A stretch of 64,000 bases of DNA from CBDDKZ01 sp965230415 (GTDB lineage: Bacteria; Bacteroidota; Bacteroidia; Cytophagales; JAAEPT01). The notes below the pieces were generated by a model. The model saw nothing but the letters and a program-made list of their open reading frames with translations. It had not been told where the DNA came from and made no database searches. Location of the stretch: assembly GCA_965230415.1 (NCBI GenBank), contig CBDDKZ010000005.1, positions 2,480,001 to 2,544,000 on the forward strand, read 5' to 3'. Below, one piece after another: positions 19,501 through 26,530 of the stretch (position 1 is its first letter; each line of letters starts with the position of its first letter). The translations under genes and the position numbers were made by a program.

Positions 19501-20721
19501 AGTTTGACGCCGCCGGTGTATATCGCCATAGCAAAAGGGACCTATATTCCAGATAATGATGAACCCTTCTTTGTTCCTGCCGGTTATGAATTATATGGCA
19601 GTTTTAATGGCGATGAAATAGAAATTGATGACGACGTGCTGGCTAATCGCGATTTTGTGAATAATGCCACGATTATCAGTGGGGATGTACTTGGAGACGA
19701 TGATGGTTTTTCTAATCAGAGCGACAACGTTTATGGGCTTATGGTCGCAAATGCATCATCAGATTCGGTTCATCTTGACGGATTGAAGTTTGTTGGCTCA
19801 AACAATAATTCAGCCGGAAACTCGGAGCAAGGGGCCTTGTATATTTCAAATGGAGGTTTTAACCTGAAAAACTTAGTGTTTGAATATAACACAGGAATTC
19901 TTGGAGGAGGGATGTATGCCGAACGTACGACCTTGGAAATGGAAGAGGTGAAATTTCATCATAACAGAGCAGATGATGGTGGTGGTGCATTTATTCGTGA
20001 ATCAGAAGGAACTATTTTTTCTTTAGTATTCACAAATAATGAGGCTGAGCTTGGTGCCGGAGGATTATATCTTCAAAGCAGTACGTTTAACACCTGGAAC
20101 AGTACTTTTGCAAATAACAGTGCCGGTGCCGAAGGAGGAGCCATTGTATATAATGGTAGCGAAGGGAATTTTGCCAATGTTATTATGTATTTCAACACAA
20201 GTCCGAATACAGACGACATGCAGATACGTAATGGTTTTGACGGTGATATAGGCTACCAATTTTGCAATATTCAGGGAACGTCCAGCGATAACTGGAACAG
20301 TGCGCTCGGAAACGATGGTGGCGGAAATGTTGATGGCGACCCACTCCTGTATAGCGCAGGTAATAATAATGTGGATTTATCTTTTGGCTCTCCGGCCTTA
20401 TTCGCCGGTGGATTGGATCTTGGACAAAATATTGGTTACTATCAGGGTAATGGCGTAGAACCGAATGCCATAGTTCGTTCGTCTGCGAATCCTCAAATAA
20501 CTATTTATCCTAATCCTGTTCAGGATTTATTAAGAATTGAAGTACTTGATAAGAAGGCAGCGCTTGTAACAGTTAAAACACTTGATGGATACATAATAAA
20601 AGAACAGTCATTACGAAATGCACCGACATTTGATTTGTCCGATCTTAAAGCTGGTTTTTACCTGCTACAGGTATCAGACGAAAACGGAGATGTGTATAAC
20701 ACCTCATTTATAAAAGAATAA
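13504..20721 (+). CDS. Giant secreted beta-helix/ASH-repeat protein with T9SS sorting domain (2405 aa)
   Basis: The start at ATG 13504 gives a signal peptide (LVGVFVLLSYLTYG). The order of modules is: beta-helix 1 (about 25-455), seven ~110-residue ASH/HYDIN-like Ig repeats (about 460-1235, each with a LDFG-type opening and a VxFxP-type close), beta-helix 2 (about 1237-1636), three more ASH-like repeats (about 1638-1965), beta-helix 3 (about 1968-2320) and a T9SS type A domain (IYPNPVQDLLRIEV...LKAGFYLLQVS). The three helix modules open with homologous text (IYVNDNASG...GMSWANAY; IYVKEAASG...FNWTDAY; VYVNQSATG...SSWVDAF), so they are internal duplications. The helix modules have the GGG(I/V)Y and NCTF motifs of pectate-lyase-like adhesins. 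No catalytic residues can be assigned; an adhesin or surface-layer polysaccharide binder is likely. Confidence 0.85.
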   Translation: MYFKITRLNLVGVFVLLSYLTYGNVIYVNDNASGANNGMSWANAYNDLQQALLNAMAGDTIVVAAGIYKPHASDREVAFELKESVVMLGGFNGNESPIDASTLTNRDFESNASILSGDLSGDDNNNIRIDEPSRSENSHHPVMAVGQSTNLITSATVLDGFTLTGGHADNSSGANDLGGGIYMIYANATLKNLNVHSNVSLDQGGGVFVAAADPLIENCTIENNTCQSIETGGILYGGGISLSNSSATIRGCVIRKNKLLGGGIINGGGLYVRNLTPLIENCVFEGNLASNTSSNSGGAIYTRDAQTTFRDILVINNHTIDFDSSAGGPAGLYVRDGSAVITNATFTLNSGASVGNGIYLRDSDADLTNVLIWGNEGEQALYPRNDGDTARVSHSLIAGSGGSANWTQDGGVDLGNNFDEDPWILTDAANGSADLVTGSVALGSGNVTFGTNIGYYQGSGVASPSTLSHSLSNDSFGLVFLGQSSGEQTLTVSGADLFGAITFTAPDGFWLSTSSGAGFSGQKTLVLDAIDGIVATTDIYVKFVPETVQMYNEEITISTPTIVSETIEVSGESQLPPSVLTISLDTLDFGPVQVGQASQELSYTIAGENLLENVTVTAPEGFEISLQSGNFSANNLELEHDNGELSVTTIFVRFTPQDTSHVHAPLSHLSGVLEDSVVLLADGINPVINANVNMLDFGIIALGDTSQALSFDIWGYDIFNDITFNLSSSEFYMSSDGVNFGLSNAFSINAPGAVLDTTTYYVVFNPQDGLDATELLSVISAGIDAPEIELNTQTFEPHIELAPAELDFGFSYIGVTSPEQSLEVSASELVGGLMLIAPPGFELTQTAGDYGGNTDTLILSPAINGDLSTTELFVRFTPQSIQSYDAQITAASHAVALASLQLYARGGDPQLALSSTLHDFGDVPVGAFSELFKVKVSGSDLKDTVWVNFPPHYLTGDTVTHLIPGMKYFVPDENGRINDSLCIRATPMAELLYMDTVVFGDGAANTDSLFLQVNGVISSFLQVSPPALVFDDTEVGSSDNQLVFNLKGDFLSDSVFVYPSTNFALSLTEGVLGETIDPLKIATNNGAVDTTVWVTFMPDDAVLFTENILIVSSDEQDTAAVDVSGDAYHNSVITASVDNLDFGNVGLGTSKVLSYTFSGSSLSAELTLSTQGVFEISLDSANWVGNGQTLSVPNANDTIIKVWVSFEPLSAFFYSENVVHMSDGANTVMVALSGQGLRRPRIYVKEAASGAETGFNWTDAYTSLQAGIAASRFGDTIFVAQGVYTPSSNDRTATFEPKNGVKMIGGFVGDEPINSDVIANRDMKSHASVLSGDLNNDDHMDVHSDNSYTVIYFEALNSGFSSNTVLDGFTVRGAYGEGIRPEEYRGGGVYMGAFAEDITVVFNNILFEDNGAREGGAVYITHAANGATNASPSFYNCVFKHNYNFTPASDILRGGAAFFSGFDNNITEPYFEACTFIGNESSYGGACYLSGGYTGNAGTCEPEFVNCTFTENHSTLFGNAIYFSPQDGTANPSFVNVIIHGNTNDNSGSFYRQVQGHATVGSFAPTFEFCLLEETIDSDPSNTGYGVDLGNNISGDPMFVNLDTCDVRLIAGSPALGTGNQSDGVNIGAWQGSGVVLPPSIDVSTDSLHFGAISTGSTSVLSYTISGVHLTESIIVNGSATFMVSLDNVTFSNGPLELVPSNGALNQTVFVQFSPEEAINYISEITHNISDAVVPSVGVGGAGLDVEPPVVYFEEDTLFFGNVVNFDQSDVQAAVLIGEHVVDPLTISVGSAYFASLSPSGPFTSDNIVVTPNADSTVMTTIYVVFVPTTLGYQETLLELETTTLPDAYVLLTGTSINAPSFETDQTVLEFGEWTAENCSDVMSLEFYGTDLIDELRISTEAPFEFSNSPDGPFTTEMTAFPDLNGMVNEVIYVRFCPEEGGDYLADLFFSASGVTHYVGLLGEAAGPNVVYVNQSATGNDDGSSWVDAFTSLYDALNVSLTPPVYIAIAKGTYIPDNDEPFFVPAGYELYGSFNGDEIEIDDDVLANRDFVNNATIISGDVLGDDDGFSNQSDNVYGLMVANASSDSVHLDGLKFVGSNNNSAGNSEQGALYISNGGFNLKNLVFEYNTGILGGGMYAERTTLEMEEVKFHHNRADDGGGAFIRESEGTIFSLVFTNNEAELGAGGLYLQSSTFNTWNSTFANNSAGAEGGAIVYNGSEGNFANVIMYFNTSPNTDDMQIRNGFDGDIGYQFCNIQGTSSDNWNSALGNDGGGNVDGDPLLYSAGNNNVDLSFGSPALFAGGLDLGQNIGYYQGNGVEPNAIVRSSANPQITIYPNPVQDLLRIEVLDKKAALVTVKTLDGYIIKEQSLRNAPTFDLSDLKAGFYLLQVSDENGDVYNTSFIKE

Positions 20722-20743
20722 ATTAGTATAGTGGTAGGTATAT

Positions 20744-20781
20744 GGAGCAGGTGGTTTTTAATTGTCTGCTCCTATTTTTTT
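20744..20781 (+). terminator. Rho-independent terminator of the giant gene
   Basis: GGAGCAG (20744-20750) pairs with CTGCTCC (20766-20772); a 15-base loop and a run of seven Ts follow the pattern. It reaches into the stop of the convergent lipoprotein gene. Confidence 0.75.
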
Positions 20782-21179
20782 GCCATAAGTTTTGCGCAGA
20801 TGATGGGGAAGTCCTGAAGTTCCATATTTTCAAGTTGCGGGTTAAAAAAAATACGAATACTATCGGTAGGTACTTTGGAATACGCTTTAGGGTCCAATTG
20901 TACCAATACCATTTCTTTTTGGTGTTTGATGAATAAAGACTGGGGGTATATCAAACGATAATACAGGTGTTTTTCTTTTGTTTGCACAATAGACTGCATC
21001 CATACATCCGGATGGTGCTTCTCAAAGCCGGAAAAGCTTATAACGTCCACAATGGTGTCGTGTAAGGTATCAGAAGTCAGGCCTCCCAATTCATGTAGGC
21101 TTTTTTGTGTTAAAGCTTGTGGTGCCGGGCTACAGGAATAAACCAATATTGTTAGAAGTATAAGCGAAAATTTTTTCAT
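20772..21179 (-). CDS. Small lipoprotein of unknown function (135 aa)
   Basis: The N-terminus MKKFSLILLTILVYSCSPAP is a lipoprotein signal with lipobox VYSC. The mature part is about 118 residues with no recognised domain; a KHLYYRLIYPQSLFIKHQKEMVLVQLDP stretch suggests a small beta-rich fold. It is monocistronic, convergent with the giant gene and divergent from the desaturase. Confidence 0.65.
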   Translation of the reverse strand: MKKFSLILLTILVYSCSPAPQALTQKSLHELGGLTSDTLHDTIVDVISFSGFEKHHPDVWMQSIVQTKEKHLYYRLIYPQSLFIKHQKEMVLVQLDPKAYSKVPTDSIRIFFNPQLENMELQDFPIICAKLMAKK

Positions 21180-21333
21180 TTTGTAAAGATACCAAAAAGT
21201 ATGGTAGTACGTTTTTAGTATTCAAAACATCAAAAATGGGAATAGAAAATGGCTAAAATCAGTATTTTCCCATACGAAGAGATTATTAGATGTCATTTAT
21301 TTGATGTATTTTTGAACGCTAAAATACTTCTGG

Positions 21334-22437
21334 ATGCAGCAAGCACTAAAATTCAAACCTAAGGAAAAGCAACTTTTTGTAGGTGTACTTAGAGAACGAA
21401 TCAATAATTATTTCAAGTCTCAGAAATATTCAGTCCATGCCAATGTGGCTATGGTTTTGCGAACCTTGTTTTGCGTGACCTTGTGGGCCGGTACTTATTG
21501 TCTCCTGATTTTTGGGGGCTTTAGTGTAGGAGTAAACTACCTGCTTTGGGCAGTTTTCGGCGTTTCAGTAGCTTGGGTGACCATAAATGTAGGGCACGAT
21601 GCCATTCATGGTGCTTACTCCAAACGTAAATGGGCTAAAAAACTATTGTCGCATACTTTTAATTTAAACGGAGCGAGTGCCTATATGTGGGGAATTATGC
21701 ATAACGTGGCTCACCATACCTATACCAATGTTCAGGGCTACGATGAAGATATTACGCCGATACCTGTTTTGAGATTATCTCCGTGGAGTGAATGCAAAAA
21801 GATGCACAAACATCAATATTGGTATTCTTTTTTCTTCTATGGCTTGGCTACTTTATCGTGGGTGTTTATTAAAGACTATGTGAAATTCTTTAGTAGCGAT
21901 GTCGGAAACTATAACGGGAGCAAACACCCCAAAAAAGAGCTGTTTTATTTATTCTTTTACAAGTTTGTTTTCTATACGCTCATATTTGTAATACCCTTTA
22001 TTATGATTGAGCACGCCTGGTATTATATATTAACAGGTATCATATTGTCGTATTCGATTTCAGGAGCTTACTTAGCAATCGTATTTATGATGGCTCATGC
22101 TGTAGAAAGTGTGCAGTTTCCATTACCCAATCAGGAAGGGGATATCGAAAACACCTGGGCTGTTCATCAGTTATATACTACAGCTAATTTTCAAGGTAGG
22201 AGTATGTTAATGGGCTTTTTAACAGGAGGCTTAAACACACAGGTAGAACACCATTTGTTTCCACATGTTTCGAGTATTCACTACAGACACTTATCCAAAA
22301 TCGTGGAAGATACAGCCAAAGAATTTGAGCTCCCCTATTTCAATTACCCTACATTTTGGTCTGCTTTTAAGTCGCATATTCGCTTTTTGAAGAAGATGGG
22401 GCGTAAAGAAAATTATAAACCTGTTTATGTGCCTTGA
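21334..22437 (+). CDS. Membrane fatty acid (acyl-CoA/acyl-lipid) desaturase
   Basis: A 367-residue di-iron desaturase with the three histidine boxes in place: GHDAIHGAYS (H88 and H92), HNVAHHTYTN (H123, H127, H128) and QVEHHLFPHV near residue 307. The QxxHH third box is typical of front-end (delta-5/delta-6-like) desaturases, although no fused cytochrome b5 domain is present. Four or more membrane segments surround the boxes (LRTLFCVTLWAGTYCLLIFGGF; NYLLWAVFGVSVAWVTI; LFYKFVFYTLIFVIPFIMI; YYILTGIILSYSISGAYLAIVF). It introduces a double bond into membrane acyl chains; regioselectivity cannot be read from sequence. A TAnnTTTG element (TATTTTTG, 21307-21314) lies 19 bases upstream. Single gene. 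Confidence 0.92.
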   Translation: MQQALKFKPKEKQLFVGVLRERINNYFKSQKYSVHANVAMVLRTLFCVTLWAGTYCLLIFGGFSVGVNYLLWAVFGVSVAWVTINVGHDAIHGAYSKRKWAKKLLSHTFNLNGASAYMWGIMHNVAHHTYTNVQGYDEDITPIPVLRLSPWSECKKMHKHQYWYSFFFYGLATLSWVFIKDYVKFFSSDVGNYNGSKHPKKELFYLFFYKFVFYTLIFVIPFIMIEHAWYYILTGIILSYSISGAYLAIVFMMAHAVESVQFPLPNQEGDIENTWAVHQLYTTANFQGRSMLMGFLTGGLNTQVEHHLFPHVSSIHYRHLSKIVEDTAKEFELPYFNYPTFWSAFKSHIRFLKKMGRKENYKPVYVP

Positions 22438-22576
22438 TGTTAAGGGTTAAAAAGGGTAAACACTCAATATACGAACCTTTGAGTAGTACAGTGTCGTGTC
22501 TTTAAATACATAGCAGTCCCTCTCAACTTATCGGCAAGCTTCAGAGTGATGCGATTTTAAGTAACAAGTGACGCAT

Positions 22577-23344
22577 TTATGAGGGTCTTTGAGATTTCAT
22601 CTCTAATATTGAAAGCTGATTATCTGCGAAGAAATGATAGCTTGAAATAAGTGTTTCCTTTTCTTTCGAATCAGCATTTGCTAACATTTCAATGTATTGT
22701 TCTTTTTGTATTCCTTTCTGGAAGTCTATTGGTGATAATCGATGTTTCATTAGAACCTGATTAGTTAGCATTCGGCCAATTCTGCCGTTACCATCAACAA
22801 AAGGGTGGATTTCCATGAATCTTTGATGGAAATATGCTGCTGCTTCGATCCCATGAAGTTGTTGGGCGCTGACGTTTAGGTTTACGCTTTGGCAAAGCTT
22901 ATCCAATTCGTTTTTTGTCTCTTTGTGATCAACATATATATGAATGGAACCATCTGAACGCATGGTTCCATTGTTATCCCACTTTAATTTGCCAGGGCTA
23001 TAGTTATCACCGGTGCCATGAGCCCATTGAAGGATATTCTTCATATAAATTTTATGAAGACCTTGTATGTATTCGCTCGTGAATGGTTTATTATAGGACT
23101 TGAAAAGGTGATCAAGGAACTTCTTATGTTGTTCAATCTGGTATATATCCGCAATCGATCCATTTTTTGGTTGAATGCCTTTTTTGAGAAGTTGAATGGT
23201 CTCTCCATAGTTTAGCGCATTCCCTTCAATTTTGTTGGAATAGTAAGTGAAATCTATTTTGATTTTTTCCAAAATGTCCTCATCCCAATCTTTTCGGTCC
23301 GGATTTAAATGATCGATTCTATATAGTTTTTCCTTCAGTGTCAT
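22577..23344 (-). CDS. Fic-family (adenylyltransferase-like) protein, class II with N-terminal inhibitory helix
   Basis: The Fic core motif HPFVDGNGRIGR starts at residue 180 and matches HPFx(D/E)GNGRxxR completely, so AMPylation (transfer of AMP from ATP to a protein hydroxyl) or a related transfer is expected. The N-terminus carries SNKIEG (residues 36-41), which fits the (S/T)xxxE(G/N) inhibitory helix of class II Fic proteins; the Glu (E40) would block ATP gamma-phosphate binding and keep the enzyme off. A flap-like region (GTGDNYSPGKLKWDNNGTMRSDG) precedes the core. It overlaps the upstream HTH gene by ATGA (4 bases), so the two are one transcript and probably work together. Target unknown; toxin-like or host/self-regulatory roles are both possible. 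Confidence 0.9.
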   Translation of the reverse strand: MTLKEKLYRIDHLNPDRKDWDEDILEKIKIDFTYYSNKIEGNALNYGETIQLLKKGIQPKNGSIADIYQIEQHKKFLDHLFKSYNKPFTSEYIQGLHKIYMKNILQWAHGTGDNYSPGKLKWDNNGTMRSDGSIHIYVDHKETKNELDKLCQSVNLNVSAQQLHGIEAAAYFHQRFMEIHPFVDGNGRIGRMLTNQVLMKHRLSPIDFQKGIQKEQYIEMLANADSKEKETLISSYHFFADNQLSILEMKSQRPS

Positions 23345-24033
23345 CTCCTAAAAACAAATCCTTGAAACCAGCTATAGAAATCGATGTAGGGAAAAAGAAG
23401 TTTGCCCTCAACAATGGTAAAGGTCTTGCCCACCATAGATTTTTTGAAACTTTCTCGGAAACTTTCCGGAATTTGACTTACTTCCACTGGTCTTTTTTCC
23501 AGAAATAGATCAGATAGTGTGTCGCAATCTTCTAAAAAAATGGTTTCGTTCAAAAATGTCGACTCACTATTATTTCCCAGTGGTTCAACCTTAAGTTGGT
23601 ATATAATTGGATTGTCTGATGTTTTATTAAAGGAAATGATGTGTCTTCCATTGGTTTTTTCTTTTATTGTTTCTTCCAACCAACATGAATACTCATATTC
23701 TTCCTGACTTGTTGTTGGTGCCCTTTCGAAATACTTTTCCGTCCAGGTCCAATACATTTGGAGGTTGTTAATAGGATTTATTGTCAACAGATAAGTATCG
23801 TAATCTGGAAATTCTTCAATAAAATTAATGGTTATCATAGCAGGTTGCAATATCCATTTGGAGTCTAAAGCTATTGCGAGTTCTTCTAAGATTTTTGTCC
23901 CCGGTTTCCGGTTGCCATTGACTATTTCAGATATATGCTTTTGTTGGATATTATCAGGCAGTTTGCGAGCAAGTTCATTTTGCGAAAACCCTCTCACTTT
24001 CATGACCTTTTTTATGATATCCTTTATTTCCAT
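23341..24033 (-). CDS. XRE-type HTH regulator with unrecognised C-terminal domain, partner of Fic protein
   Basis: Residues ~5-60 form a Cro/CI-type helix-turn-helix (VRGFSQNELARKLPDNIQQKHISEIVNGNRKPGTKILEELAIALD). The remaining ~165 residues are not recognised; they are rich in aromatic and acidic residues (YWTWTEKYFERAPTTSQEEYEYSCWLEETI; FPYIDFYSWFQGFVFRR) and could bind the Fic protein or sense a ligand. Two near-identical 18-bp palindromes lie at and just before the start codon, a classic arrangement for autoregulation. The stop overlaps the Fic start (ATGA). The pair resembles regulator-Fic or antitoxin-toxin operons, but HTH proteins are not the usual Fic antitoxin (FicA-like), so a conventional toxin-antitoxin call would be premature. 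Confidence 0.8.
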   Translation of the reverse strand: MEIKDIIKKVMKVRGFSQNELARKLPDNIQQKHISEIVNGNRKPGTKILEELAIALDSKWILQPAMITINFIEEFPDYDTYLLTINPINNLQMYWTWTEKYFERAPTTSQEEYEYSCWLEETIKEKTNGRHIISFNKTSDNPIIYQLKVEPLGNNSESTFLNETIFLEDCDTLSDLFLEKRPVEVSQIPESFRESFKKSMVGKTFTIVEGKLLFPYIDFYSWFQGFVFRR

Positions 24034-24050
24034 ATCCTAAATATAGGGTA
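24033..24050 (-). promoter_or_regulatory. Palindromic operator 1 of the HTH-Fic operon
   Basis: TATCCTAAATATAGGGTA reads as an imperfect palindrome and overlaps the first base of the HTH start codon (24031-24033). On the minus strand it also contains TATATTTA, close to the TAnnTTTG promoter element, so binding would block transcription start. It matches operator 2 at 17 of 18 bases. Confidence 0.65.
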
Positions 24051-24061
24051 TTCACTGAAGT

Positions 24062-24079
24062 TATCCTAAATTTAGGGTA
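24062..24079 (-). promoter_or_regulatory. Palindromic operator 2 of the HTH-Fic operon
   Basis: TATCCTAAATTTAGGGTA, the second copy, lies 29 bp centre to centre upstream of operator 1, close to three helical turns, so two regulator dimers could bind the same DNA face cooperatively. Confidence 0.65.
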
Positions 24080-24130
24080 AAAGGGAATTTGTTCCTCTGC
24101 AACTCATGACTTTAATTTCATATATCCCAA

Positions 24131-24778
24131 TCACGGATCATCAAAGACCAATTGCCCGCCTACTTGAACAAAAGTACTATCTCTATATTCGAAATAAGCA
24201 GTGTCGGCACCGTAGTTGGTAAGAATCAGAACCTGTTTATTGATCGTATCCATGATGGTTTTGCTCATGCGTGGAGGAAGGGGTTTTTCATGCTCAAAAA
24301 TACCTTTTTCCGGGTCGAATAAATACCGTTAATCGTCAATCCATCCATGGCTGATAAAGCTATCGTCCGTTAACATCAAGTCCATATAAGCATCGAAGTT
24401 GAGATCCGCGAAACACAGCCCCTTGCGACTATCAGTTTCAGTGGTTTAATTAATTTCTCATAGTAACGAATCTTCACAACCTGGTGCAAAATATCGTTCA
24501 GGCTTGTGTAACCATTTAATGGGGATGGTGTCTAAAAGCGTGTCTGCATGGAATATAGTTAAAATGTTGTTACAAGTTAATAGTGCATGCATTGCCGCCG
24601 TATCAAGCAGTTCGGGAACTTGTTCAAAAGACAACGCGGTATCGGGTAAATCTCCGTAATGTTCAGATGATATTGGCGTTAAAGTAGCTTCAGTTGCTGC
24701 TTTCGTTTCTTTTCGTAGTACTACACGAGGTTGGTTGCAGGAATAAAGAAAGCATGCAAAGGTTCCTATTCTTTGCAT
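24131..24778 (-). pseudogene. Decayed lipoprotein gene with in-frame stops
   Basis: One minus-strand frame runs from ATG 24778 (MQRIGTFACFLYSCNQPR, a lipoprotein signal with lipobox LYSC) through about 106 residues to a TGA at 24458. The same frame then resumes past a TAA with LCFADLNFDAYMDLMLTDDS (a calcium/FG-GAP-like or XAC2610-like motif), meets another TAA after GWIDD, and continues with YLFDPEKGIFEHEKPLPP to a final TGA at 24131-24133. Protein-like sequence on both sides of three stops in a single frame indicates a gene broken by point mutations. An upstream ATG at 24835 would overlap the YARHG gene and is less likely. Function is unknown; a secreted or periplasmic calcium-binding-type protein is possible. 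The open first part could still be translated. Confidence 0.6.
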
Positions 24779-24791
24779 GCTTCGAATTTGC

Positions 24792-25730
24792 TTACCTGCC
24801 AAAAGAATCGTAGTAAATGTCGGCGTGGTTTTCATAACGCTTGATGAGGTCGATATTCTTTATTTCGATGTCCGTAAGTGACTCTCTCACATCGGTATAC
24901 ATTGGCGTGTACCAATCCACGTGTCTGTCGAAAAAGTAGCGCATGCGCCGGGTTTTGAAGGAATAGCCATGACGGGCATAAATGGCGTTTCGTATCACTT
25001 CCAAATCTCCTTTGAAGAGGTTTTCAACTTCTTTGGGTTCCAGTTTGTGATCCGATGCATTGAGTGAAATGCCTTCTGTTAGAAACTCTCCATCGTGAAC
25101 ATATTCATTGTAGTCCGGTGCATTTTCTTTGGAATATAGAATGTAACCATGAATAACAGGTACTTTTAACTCTGAATCGTAAGAAAAAGTGGTCTTTTCG
25201 AGCTCAAATTCACGCTTTGGTACACGCAGCTTTTGATTATTGGCGATCCATTCACCTATTATAGATTTGCCATTAATATGCGAGCGGAAAACAAAGGAAC
25301 CATCGTACTTATCATCTCCCGGTTCTTTTACATCAATGTAAATACTGTCTTGTTTTAATTCATATACACCTTCAAAAGGGCGGCTGTTTCCGGCAACAAC
25401 ACTGTGTCCTTTGACTTTCCCATTGGCAAAGCTTTCCAGTGTAATGTTTATTCTGTTTACTAATGAAGCTTTACTGATTTCGTTTATCGTAACAGCTTTG
25501 AAGTCTCCCACGTAGATGCCCAACAACTTTTTAAATGTACTATTTTGGTCTGGCTCAGTGGAAGTCTCCGACTCCGAATTTGTTTTAGATGCGTCTGGTT
25601 GTGCGTTTTTTTCTGCCGGAGCTACGCTGGCAGCATCAGTTGTTTCGTTTTTATTGCTTGATTCACCACAGCTGCAAAGCAGAATGGTCATGGGAATAAT
25701 AAAAAATAATAGGCGATTGATCATGTTCAT
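24792..25730 (-). CDS. YARHG-domain lipoprotein
   Basis: A 312-residue lipoprotein: MNMINRLLFFIIPMTILLCSCGESSNK has the lipobox LCSC, followed by a low-complexity linker rich in Glu, Ser and Thr (residues ~25-65). The middle contains a beta-rich domain of unknown family (ITLESFANGKVKGHSVVAGNSRPFEGVYELKQD). The C-terminus carries a YARHG domain (about 230-300: LEVIRNAIYARHGYSFKTRRMRYFFDRHVDWYTP), an extracellular module named for its motif whose function is unknown. It is probably anchored to the outer membrane. The decayed gene 13 bases downstream on the same strand may once have been its operon partner. Confidence 0.8.
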   Translation of the reverse strand: MNMINRLLFFIIPMTILLCSCGESSNKNETTDAASVAPAEKNAQPDASKTNSESETSTEPDQNSTFKKLLGIYVGDFKAVTINEISKASLVNRINITLESFANGKVKGHSVVAGNSRPFEGVYELKQDSIYIDVKEPGDDKYDGSFVFRSHINGKSIIGEWIANNQKLRVPKREFELEKTTFSYDSELKVPVIHGYILYSKENAPDYNEYVHDGEFLTEGISLNASDHKLEPKEVENLFKGDLEVIRNAIYARHGYSFKTRRMRYFFDRHVDWYTPMYTDVRESLTDIEIKNIDLIKRYENHADIYYDSFGR

Positions 25731-25795
25731 TAAGATTTAGGTTAAAGGATAATTTCGTCAAAATAGTTTTGAGTAATTTAGAATCAAGTGCATAG

Positions 25796-26452
25796 TCAAG
25801 GTTTCCGTTTTTTGTAGATGATTAGTTCGGCAACAGCCAGGTTTAATACCCAGCCAAGCCAGGCAATTACCTGATAAACATCAACTGGTCTTGGGTGGAA
25901 GAGGGCCACAAGTACAAACTTCCACCAGCGCAAAGTAATAGCAGAAAGACTTAAAGCAAAACTTCTGCACATGAAATTACGGTGCGCTACAAAGTTTTTT
26001 TGTTGGGCATGTTTATAGGCCATAAAAGTGGTGTAAATCCACAGTACGGCTAGTAATGTAAAAGCCAGCCGGGCACTCCAGCCACCAAAAGCATGGAAGC
26101 CAATGAGCAAACCACTTGGAGCACTCAACAATAATATAGATGCTATATAGAGCCAGCCTGCATAGCGATGTACTTTGGGCCACTTGCGAAGTAGGTTTGT
26201 TTGGAATTGTGTGAATCCGGCTAAGAGTATAAATCCCGAAGAATAGACATGAATGTAGAAAGCAGGCAGGTAATAGGGGATGTCAACAAACTGCTGTTTG
26301 ATTCTGAGAAAAGCTACATCGGGGTGGTAAGGGATATATTGAAATATAATTACAAGTAAGAGGTAGAAAGAGTAGAGGTATAATCCGTAAAATGCGAGAC
26401 GAAAAGCATTTTTTAGGGTCTGAGCAGGGCTGGATTTTGTAAAAGTGTTCAT
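25796..26452 (-). CDS. DUF2306-like integral membrane protein
   Basis: A 218-residue polytopic protein with about six membrane segments, including YGLYLYSFYLLLVIIFQYIPY, VYSSGFILLAGFTQF, LYIASILLLSAPSGLLIGF and FTLLAVLWIYTTFMAYKHAQ. The pattern of His residues in and next to helices (KVHRYAGWLY, HRNFMCRSFALSLSAITLRWW) matches DUF2306 proteins, whose His content has suggested heme or quinone contact but whose role is not established. It is divergent from the B12 operon and shares its promoter region. Confidence 0.7.
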   Translation of the reverse strand: MNTFTKSSPAQTLKNAFRLAFYGLYLYSFYLLLVIIFQYIPYHPDVAFLRIKQQFVDIPYYLPAFYIHVYSSGFILLAGFTQFQTNLLRKWPKVHRYAGWLYIASILLLSAPSGLLIGFHAFGGWSARLAFTLLAVLWIYTTFMAYKHAQQKNFVAHRNFMCRSFALSLSAITLRWWKFVLVALFHPRPVDVYQVIAWLGWVLNLAVAELIIYKKRKP

Positions 26453-26488
26453 GTGTTGCGCGCAATTTACGCATTTTAAAAAAGTAAG

Positions 26489-26520
26489 TTTTAAAGATTA
26501 AAAATAAAAATGTACATTTG
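26489..26520 (+). promoter_or_regulatory. Bacteroidota-type promoter of the B12 operon
   Basis: TACATTTG (26513-26520) fits the -7 consensus TAnnTTTG exactly; TTTT (26489-26492) stands 20 bases upstream where the -33 TTTG element is expected. Transcription would start near 26527, just before the riboswitch. Confidence 0.6.
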
Positions 26521-26530
26521 CGGCGCATTT

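Noticed and set aside
13504..20721. Repeats in the giant gene considered as DNA-level tandem repeats
   Set aside because: The repeats are diverged protein domains; no near-identical DNA repeat units were seen.
22577..24033. Calling the HTH-Fic pair a classical Fic toxin-antitoxin module
   Set aside because: The inhibitory helix is within the Fic protein itself, and the partner is a long DNA-binding protein, not a FicA-type antitoxin.
26283..26528. 81-codon minus-strand frame overlapping the DUF2306 gene start and the B12 promoter
   Set aside because: Different frame inside a recognised membrane protein gene, and it would run through the promoter region.
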